Notes under the pieces: generated by a model
Seen by the model: only the letters and a program-made list of their open reading frames with translations
What the model was told of the DNA's origin: nothing
The model's database searches: none
Program-made: the position numbers and the translations under genes
Part shown: one piece after another, positions 13,926 to 19,209 of the stretch
Numbering within the stretch: position 1 is the stretch's first letter
How the letters are laid out: each line of letters opens with the position of its first letter
DNA from: Actinobacteria bacterium UBA4719
GTDB lineage: Bacteria > Actinomycetota > Actinomycetes > Actinomycetales > Dermatophilaceae
NCBI GenBank assembly: GCA_002404345.1
Contig: DHJN01000007.1
Span: 1-19,209 of the forward strand
DNA: 19,209 nucleotides
Reading direction: 5' to 3'

Positions 13926-15078
13926 CCCGCGCGCGACACCCAGCGCCTCGGAGACGCACGGCCACGATGGCGATGAGCCCCGAAACCGCAACCGCGATCA
14001 CGGAGGGAAGGATCACGCCCACGACTACGACCACGACCACGCCCACGGACATGGAGATGGGCCTGAGGAACACGCGCATGCTGGCGGACTGGCCGCGTCC
14101 ATGAAGTCGATCTTCCGCCCACACAGCCACGACGCCACCGACTCCGTCGACTCCGCCCTAGAGGCGAGCGCGGAGGGCATACGGGCGGTGAAGATCAGCC
14201 TCGTGGCCCTGGGGATCACCGCTGTGCTGCAGCTCCTAGCCGTCATCTACACCGGATCCGTGGCGTTGCTGGCGGACACGATCCACAACTTCTCCGACGC
14301 CCTCACCGCAGTCCCGCTGTGGATCGCGTTCGTCCTCGGCCGTCGAGCCGCGTCGCGGCGCTACACCTACGGCTACGGCCGGGCAGAAGACCTCGCTGGG
14401 GTGTTCATCGTTCTCATGATCGCCATGTCCTCGGTGCTCGCCGGGTATGAGTCGATCAGGCGGCTGCTCGACCCGCGGCCGATCACCCACGTCGGGATGG
14501 TCATCGTGGCAGGGATTATCGGCTTCACCGGCAACGAGATCGTCGCCGGCTACCGAATCCGGGTCGGCCGCAAGATTGGCTCTGCCGCCTTGATCGCTGA
14601 CGGGCTGCACGCCCGCACCGACGGGTTCACCTCCCTCGCGGTGGTCATCGGTGCCCTCGGGGTGCTGGCCGGCTTTCCATTGGCCGACCCCATCGTGGGC
14701 ATCGTCATCACCGTGGCCATCTTGTTCGTGCTACGTGGGGCGGTTACCGACATCGGCCGCCGACTCATGGACGCCGTCGACCCCGCCCTGGTAGACACAG
14801 CCGAGATCAGCCTGCGCTCCGTGCCCGGGGTGCGCGACGTCGAGACGCTGCAGCTGCGGTGGGTCGGGCACCGCATGCGTGCCGAAGCCGCGGTGCTCGT
14901 AGACCCCGAGATCACCGTGGTCGACGGCCACGAGATCGCTGTCGCCGCCCACCACCGGCTACTACACGACGTGCCTCGCCTCATCGACGCCAACGTCCAC
15001 GTCTCCCCCGCAGGCCCCCACGGAGAAGAGCAACATCAAAGCCTCTCTCATCACCACGCCCTGCACGACCGCGACTGA
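13915..15078 (+). CDS. CDF family zinc/divalent-cation exporter (ZnT/CzcD-type)
   Basis: A 387-residue cation diffusion facilitator that expels divalent metal in exchange for protons. The start at 13915 has GGAG 7 bases upstream and lies within the ArsR gene's last codons. Residues 1-75 are a His/Asp-rich cytosolic segment (HDYDHDHAHGHGDG) that can collect metal. Six helices follow. Transport-site motifs are H124-x3-D128 in helix 2 (IHNFSD) and H232-x3-D236 in helix 5 (LHARTD); this HD-HD set is the zinc-selective type. A C-terminal CDF cytoplasmic domain runs from about 300, with a His-rich end (LSHHHALHDRD). Pairing with a partly canonical SmtB-like repressor supports zinc export; cadmium or cobalt transport cannot be excluded. 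Confidence 0.93.
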   Translation: MSTDPRATPSASETHGHDGDEPRNRNRDHGGKDHAHDYDHDHAHGHGDGPEEHAHAGGLAASMKSIFRPHSHDATDSVDSALEASAEGIRAVKISLVALGITAVLQLLAVIYTGSVALLADTIHNFSDALTAVPLWIAFVLGRRAASRRYTYGYGRAEDLAGVFIVLMIAMSSVLAGYESIRRLLDPRPITHVGMVIVAGIIGFTGNEIVAGYRIRVGRKIGSAALIADGLHARTDGFTSLAVVIGALGVLAGFPLADPIVGIVITVAILFVLRGAVTDIGRRLMDAVDPALVDTAEISLRSVPGVRDVETLQLRWVGHRMRAEAAVLVDPEITVVDGHEIAVAAHHRLLHDVPRLIDANVHVSPAGPHGEEQHQSLSHHHALHDRD

Positions 15079-15099
15079 TCTGGCTGCCGTGGGTCGAGA

Positions 15100-15210
15100 T
15101 CACTTGCCCACCAAGAGATCGATCAGGTCGGCGCGTCGCCCGTTGCCGATCACCTTGCCCACCCGCGCGAGCGCGTCATACAGCGCGTCCTTGGCTGCCC
15201 TGTCCCACGA
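15100..15210 (-). pseudogene. ArsR-family regulator (ArsR-rhodanese type), N-terminal fragment
   Basis: Directly after the cysteine desulfurase stop, the minus strand encodes AAKDALYDALARVGKVIGNG followed by RRADLIDLLVGK and TGA (15102-15100). This matches the first helices of actinobacterial ArsR regulators, many carrying a C-terminal rhodanese domain (pattern AKDALxxxxARVGKALxxGRRxELLDLLxQGER). The helix-turn-helix and everything after are missing, the remaining sequence running straight into the 3' end of the CDF gene 22 bases away. The start is also damaged: a GTG (15208-15206) is out of frame with the conserved part by one base. The regulator of this operon has therefore been deleted at the junction with the ArsR-CDF cassette. 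Confidence 0.68.
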
Positions 15211-16371
15211 TCAGGTACCCCGCAGGCGCTGGTGGGCCGAGCTGAGGACCAATGACGCCCGCTGGATGTCAGAGGGGTTGGTGCCGCGACCAAGGGACAT
15301 TCGCACGGCACCTCGCGCCACCTCGGGGATGACTCCCATGGCGAGCAGCACCGCGGAGGGTGTCTCCTCGCCGGCGTGGCAGGCTGAACCGGTGGAGGCG
15401 GCGACCCCGTCTGCGAGGGCGAGCAGGTCCCTGCCGTTCACGTCGGGGAAGGAGACGTTCAGGGTGTTGGGAAGGACGTTGTCTTTCGTATGCCGGGTCA
15501 GTCCGGGGACCGCTGCATGAAGGGTCGCCCACAGGTCGTCGCGAAGGCGCGCGATCCTGCCAGACTCCTCGGGCAGCCGGGCGGTGGCGCTTTCGCAGGC
15601 GACGCCGAGGGCAACTATTCCCGCGACGTTCTCGGTGCCCGGCCTCATCCCGCGTTCCTGTCCGCCGCCGAGAAGTACCGGCGCGAGGGCAGTGCCGCGT
15701 CGCACGTAGAGCGCGCCGACTCCTTTGGGCGCGTAGCACTTGTGCCCGGCCACGCTCAGCAGGTCGACCCCGAGTACGTCGACGTCGACGACCACCTTGC
15801 CGACCGCCTGCGCCGCGTCGGTGTGCGCCAGGGCACCAGCCGCATGGGCTGCGTCGGCGGCTTCTGCCACGGGCATGAGCGCACCGGTCTCGTTCTGGGC
15901 AAGCATCAACGACATGAGGGCGACGTCAGTACCCATCGCCGCTTGGACCGCTGCGGCTTCGACGTGCCCGGACTCTCGCACTGGCAGCAGGCTCACCGCC
16001 CAGCCCGATTTCTCCAGATACTCACAAGGGCGCAGCGTGGCCTGATGCTCGACGCAGGAGGTCACCAGCCGCCGCCGGTTGGCGGCAGCGACCGCGGCGG
16101 AACCACGGATCGCCAGATTGTTGGACTCGGTACCGCCTGAGGTGAACAGCACCTCATCCGGCCGACAGGACAGGGACGCCGCGACCTGCTCGCGGGCGCG
16201 CTGTACGGCGTCGCGGGAGCGTCGGCCGAGGGCATGCTCGCTGGAGGGGTTGCCGAACTGGTTCCGAAGGTAGGGCAGCATCGCCTCGAGCACCTCCGGG
16301 AGCACCGGCGTAGTGGCGTTGTGGTCGAGGTAGATCACCCTGGAGCCTGGCGGGTTCGGGGCGTGGTTCAT
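15211..16371 (-). CDS. Cysteine desulfurase (NifS/IscS family, class V aminotransferase)
   Basis: A 386-residue PLP enzyme that takes sulfur from cysteine and carries it as a Cys persulfide. The start at 16371 is chosen for its ATGA overlap with the MFS gene and AAGGAG 6 bases upstream; an ATG 7 codons earlier is less good. Residues: YLDHNATTP near the N-terminus, H109 (VEHQA), D185 (HTDAAQ), the PLP lysine K211 (AGHKCYAPKG), and the persulfide cysteine C331 (GSACHAGEETPSAVL). All expected catalytic residues are present. Co-transcription with an MFS carrier and a persulfide-dioxygenase-like enzyme suggests it generates persulfide for that enzyme or for a specialised sulfur-transfer role, not the general Fe-S system (no scaffold gene is nearby). 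Confidence 0.92.
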   Translation of the reverse strand: MNHAPNPPGSRVIYLDHNATTPVLPEVLEAMLPYLRNQFGNPSSEHALGRRSRDAVQRAREQVAASLSCRPDEVLFTSGGTESNNLAIRGSAAVAAANRRRLVTSCVEHQATLRPCEYLEKSGWAVSLLPVRESGHVEAAAVQAAMGTDVALMSLMLAQNETGALMPVAEAADAAHAAGALAHTDAAQAVGKVVVDVDVLGVDLLSVAGHKCYAPKGVGALYVRRGTALAPVLLGGGQERGMRPGTENVAGIVALGVACESATARLPEESGRIARLRDDLWATLHAAVPGLTRHTKDNVLPNTLNVSFPDVNGRDLLALADGVAASTGSACHAGEETPSAVLLAMGVIPEVARGAVRMSLGRGTNPSDIQRASLVLSSAHQRLRGT

Positions 16372-17702
16372 CGGTTCTCCTTCTTCAGCCATGAGCGGTC
16401 TCCTCCGACGTGGGCGGCGTTTCGGGTGGGATGGGTCTCGTACATCCGGAACGCGACGACCAGTCCCGAGGCTGCCGTGATTGCGGCGACCACCCAGATG
16501 GCCGCGCGGATCCCCCAGAGGTCGGCGAGGACCCCGGCGAGTACCGCGCCGATGGCGAATCCGCCGTCGCGCCAGAGCCGGTAGACCCCCACCGCCCGGG
16601 CCCGCCAGGCAGGGTGCGCGACGTCACCGATCGCAGCGAGCAGGGTGGGGTAGACCATCGCGGTCCCGGCACCGAGCAGTGCCGAGGCGACGACCCACCC
16701 GGCGAAAGAGTCAGCCACCGCAACCATGGCCAGCCCGACCGCCTGGGTGAGCATGCCGCTGACGATGAGTCCCTTGCGACCGATGCGGTCGGACAGCGCG
16801 CCGGTGAGCAGCTGTCCAATACCCCAGACGGCAGGGTAGATCGCGACGAGGACACCGATCCGCGCCACGGACAGGCCGGCCGCGGCAAAGAGCACTGGGA
16901 ACAGCCCCCAGGCGAGGCCGTCGTTGAGGTTGTTGACCATGCCCGCCTGACTGGCCGCCGACAGCGCCGGCTCGCGGAAGCTGGTCTGGGTGAACACCGC
17001 CCGGTTGTCGAGGTCGCCGTGCAGGTGGTCGTGGCGGCCGTCTGCGCGGGCGAGATGCTGGCCGGCCTCGAGACGGGCATGCCCCCGGGTTTCTCGAACC
17101 GCAAGAGTCGACAGGCCCAAGCCGAGAGCGGCGAAAGCGATGCCGAGGTAGAACGGCTGCGGGCGAAGTCCGTGCGCGGCGGCGATGTAGCCGGTGGCCA
17201 GGGCAGTCGCGGCGACCGCGCAGTAGCCGGCCGCCTCGTTCAGGCCCATCGCCAGTCCTCGCCTGGTGGCACCGACCAGATCGATCTTCATGATGACAGT
17301 GGTGGACCAGGTCAGGCCTTGGCTGATGCCCAGGAATACGTTGGCCACGACGACCCAGCCCCACGAAGGCGCCCAGATGAGCAGCAAGGGCACGGGCAGG
17401 GCAACCAGCCAGCCGGCGACCAGAACTGGTTTGCGGCCGTACCGATCTGACCAGGTTCCGGCGAAGTAGTTGGTCGCCGCCTTGGCCACGCCAAAAGCGA
17501 GGATGTAGGTCAGGGCGGCGGTATAGGCAGTGAGGTGGAACTCGCGCACGGCCAGCAATGGCAGGACGGTGCGCTCCTGGCCGAGCATTCCCCCGACCAG
17601 TGCGTTAACCGCGACGAGGAGGGAGAACTGCGCCAAGTTCGCGCCGAGCCCGAGCTGGGGGCCCGTGGACCGGGGTGTGCCGGTCAGCGGGCTGGGGCTC
17701 AT
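16368..17702 (-). CDS. MFS transporter of the second sulfur operon
   Basis: A 444-residue, roughly 12-helix major facilitator protein. The start at 17702 overlaps the upstream stop as ATGA; a 44-codon longer frame is shadow sequence. The signature loop between helices 2 and 3 (GTWSDRYGRKPVLVAGW) and its copy in the second half (GALSDRIGRKGLIVSG) are present. The central cytoplasmic loop is His-rich (DGRHDHLHGDLDN), which could bind metal. The substrate is not readable from sequence. Its position between a metallo-beta-lactamase/rhodanese fusion and a cysteine desulfurase, all coupled by ATGA overlaps, points to a sulfur compound or cysteine-related solute. Confidence 0.88.
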   Translation of the reverse strand: MSPSPLTGTPRSTGPQLGLGANLAQFSLLVAVNALVGGMLGQERTVLPLLAVREFHLTAYTAALTYILAFGVAKAATNYFAGTWSDRYGRKPVLVAGWLVALPVPLLLIWAPSWGWVVVANVFLGISQGLTWSTTVIMKIDLVGATRRGLAMGLNEAAGYCAVAATALATGYIAAAHGLRPQPFYLGIAFAALGLGLSTLAVRETRGHARLEAGQHLARADGRHDHLHGDLDNRAVFTQTSFREPALSAASQAGMVNNLNDGLAWGLFPVLFAAAGLSVARIGVLVAIYPAVWGIGQLLTGALSDRIGRKGLIVSGMLTQAVGLAMVAVADSFAGWVVASALLGAGTAMVYPTLLAAIGDVAHPAWRARAVGVYRLWRDGGFAIGAVLAGVLADLWGIRAAIWVVAAITAASGLVVAFRMYETHPTRNAAHVGGDRSWLKKENR

Positions 17703-19060
17703 GACCCGGTCTCGAGGGCCAATTGGTGGGCTGCCGCCCAGTCCTCGGGACCGCCGGCCAGGACGGCCACCCCGGTGACGCCCGCACGTTCGAGCAGGCT
17801 CGCGCCGGTCATCGCCCGCTCGCCGTGTCCGCACATGACGACGACTGGCCGGCCGCGCAGGTCGGCGGCCCGGTCAGCCAGGTCGCCGAGCTCGACATGA
17901 GCCACTCCAGGCAGGTGCCCGGTCATGAACTCGGCGTCCTGTCTTATGTCCAGGACCGACCGCCCCGCCACTTCCTCGGGCCGCAGCAGCGCGATGGTGC
18001 TCACTGGCAGCCCGGCCGCGACCCAGTCCTCAGGACGGCCAGTCAGCTCGCCAACGAAGTTGTCGTAGCCAACCTTGGCGCCCTGCCAGGCGATCTCGGC
18101 CGGGTCCTGGCCCGCGCCGCGCACGATCACGACCGGCCGATCTGGCGAGACGGCCCAGCCCAGCCAGGTGGCGAACGCGCCGCGCAGCGGGATGGACACG
18201 GCACCGGACAGGTGTCCCGCGGCATAATCCGGCACCGGGCGGACATCGACGACCTGGGCGCCGGACCGTGACAGCGCGTCGACCTGCGGGACCGTCAACG
18301 CGGGCGGGATCGGCGACGCGTCATACAGCCTGGGCCCGCGCCGGTTGATCTCAGGAAGTCGCAGGAAGTATGCCGGGAACGTGCCCAGCGAGCCCAAGAG
18401 GTGCTGGACGAACTCGTCCTCACCCCCGGCCTGGAGCAGCGGGTTGGTGGCCCGCTCCCGGCCGATGGTGCTGGTGCGGTCGGCCCCGGGGGGCGCAGAG
18501 CAGAACGATCCCGCACCGTGCGTCGGCCACACCTCGACCTCATCGGGCAGGGCCATCAGCCGCTGCAGGGATCGGTACTGCGCCCGCGCCAGCTCGACCG
18601 TGCGGTCCGGGTCCACCAGGTCGGTGCGGGCTGCGGCGCCCACCAGCAGGGACCCGCCGGTGAACACCCCCAAGGGACGCTCGCCATCAGACAACAGGAA
18701 GCACACGTGCTCGGCGGTGTGTCCAGGGGTGAGCAGCGCGGTCAGGCCCAGCCCGCCGAGGTCGACCTCCTGCCCGTCGACCAGCGCTGTGTGCTCGTAC
18801 TGCCGGTCTCCGGCCGCCGAGGCCAGGACGATCGCCCCGTCGGTGGTGCCGAGCTGCCGAGCCCCGGAGAGGAAGTCGGCGTGCAGGTGGGTGTCCGCGG
18901 CATACGCGACCTGCAACCCCTTGCGCGAAGCCGCCGCACGTACCGAGCGAAGGTCCACGCTTGGATCGACGACCAGGGCGCGAGCGTCACCGAGATCGAC
19001 CACGTAGCTGGTGTTACCCAGCCCCTCGTCGGGCAGCGGCACGATGCGCGGTGCGGGCAT
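17699..19060 (-). CDS. Metallo-beta-lactamase/rhodanese fusion, persulfide dioxygenase-like (second copy)
   Basis: A fusion of about 453 residues, paralogous in layout to the protein at 6608-7993 but diverged. The metallo-beta-lactamase part has H59-x-H61-A-D63-F64 (numbered from ATG 19063; Phe replaces the final His of HxHxDH), H115, and PTHGAGSFCS; the Asp-ligand strand reads FTGGSLLVGA. Two rhodanese domains follow: the first lacks the Cys, the second has MCGHGERAM with Cys411. Starts at 19063 and 19060 are adjacent (ATGATG); 19060 gives the better 6-base distance from GAGGAG. It heads the operon and overlaps the MFS gene by ATGA. Probable role: oxidation or transfer of persulfide sulfur, perhaps coupled to the desulfurase. 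Confidence 0.86.
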   Translation of the reverse strand: MPAPRIVPLPDEGLGNTSYVVDLGDARALVVDPSVDLRSVRAAASRKGLQVAYAADTHLHADFLSGARQLGTTDGAIVLASAAGDRQYEHTALVDGQEVDLGGLGLTALLTPGHTAEHVCFLLSDGERPLGVFTGGSLLVGAAARTDLVDPDRTVELARAQYRSLQRLMALPDEVEVWPTHGAGSFCSAPPGADRTSTIGRERATNPLLQAGGEDEFVQHLLGSLGTFPAYFLRLPEINRRGPRLYDASPIPPALTVPQVDALSRSGAQVVDVRPVPDYAAGHLSGAVSIPLRGAFATWLGWAVSPDRPVVIVRGAGQDPAEIAWQGAKVGYDNFVGELTGRPEDWVAAGLPVSTIALLRPEEVAGRSVLDIRQDAEFMTGHLPGVAHVELGDLADRAADLRGRPVVVMCGHGERAMTGASLLERAGVTGVAVLAGGPEDWAAAHQLALETGS

Positions 19061-19150
19061 CATGATCTCCTCACGAGCTCAAGGCATGCGGGTCGAGCTC
19101 GCCGACCTGTTGGGCTGACAGTTGTGACACGGCCCTGCCTCCGTCATCTA

Positions 19151-19194
19151 CAAGTAATGACTTGAATAGTCTAGAGGTCGGGCAGTTTTGTCAA
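19151..19194 (-). promoter_or_regulatory. Promoter and CAAGT-N4-ACTTG operator of the second sulfur operon
   Basis: On the minus strand a TTGACA -35 box (19194-19189), a 17-base spacer and GACTAT (19171-19166) form a sigma-70-type promoter; TAGACT two bases earlier is an alternative -10. Just downstream is the palindrome CAAGT-AATG-ACTTG (19151-19164), placed like a repressor site over the start of transcription, and a further CAAGT half-site (19192-19196) overlaps the -35. The pattern resembles ArsR-family operators. The truncated ArsR-type gene at the end of the same operon would be its natural partner. Confidence 0.55.
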
Positions 19195-19209
19195 GTACTC
19201 TCTTGGAGA

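Overview
This is a high-GC, gene-dense stretch that reads as an actinobacterium. The supports are strong GC bias at third codon positions, frequent ATGA or TGATG start/stop overlaps, GTG and TTG starts, an actinobacterial-style Tad-like gene set, and a CsoR/CstR-family regulator. The order Micrococcales is only a guess. No tRNA, rRNA, CRISPR array, transposase or integrase was seen.

Layout. (A) 1-1592: 3' part of a GH15 glycoside hydrolase. (B) about 1589-5177: a minus-strand remnant of a Tad/Flp-type secretion operon (lipoprotein, PKD-like secreted protein, SAF/CpaB-like, TadZ-like, and the first ~80 codons of a probable CpaF ATPase). It is wedged between the N-terminus of a DUF2127 gene on the left and the C-terminus of a DUF305 gene on the right, so both edges look like recombination scars. 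(C) 5295-9673: a divergent sulfane-sulfur (persulfide) locus. Leftward run rhodanese, metallo-beta-lactamase/rhodanese fusion, rhodanese and a TauE/SafE (TSUP) exporter. Rightward run thioredoxin, a DUF302 protein and a CsoR/CstR-family repressor. Each side has an ATACC-N6-GGTAT palindrome on its promoter. (D) 9849-12083: a decayed three-gene run: CHRD/SOD-like secreted protein (frameshift), DsbA-like oxidoreductase (two in-frame stops) and CcdA (frameshift). (E) 12241-13272: an ECF sigma factor fused to a zinc-finger anti-sigma domain, with a DUF2892 membrane protein. (F) 13506-15078: an ArsR/SmtB regulator and a zinc-type CDF exporter. (G) 15100-19194: a second sulfur operon on the minus strand (metallo-beta-lactamase/rhodanese fusion, MFS transporter, cysteine desulfurase) ending in a truncated ArsR-type regulator, with a TTGACA promoter and a CAAGT-N4-ACTTG palindrome at its head.

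How it fits together. The coherent theme is reactive sulfur handling beside metal efflux. Rhodaneses and persulfide-dioxygenase-like proteins move or oxidise sulfane sulfur, TSUP would export the sulfite or thiosulfate formed, thioredoxin reduces persulfides, a desulfurase makes them, and a regulator lacking the copper-ligand His probably senses them. DUF2892 also occurs fused to rhodanese in YgaP. Two separate operator types control the two sulfur operons. At least three gene-fragment junctions (near 1730, 5065 and 15100) and a cluster of broken genes show that the region was assembled as a mosaic and is partly decaying; assembly error must be excluded for the broken genes.
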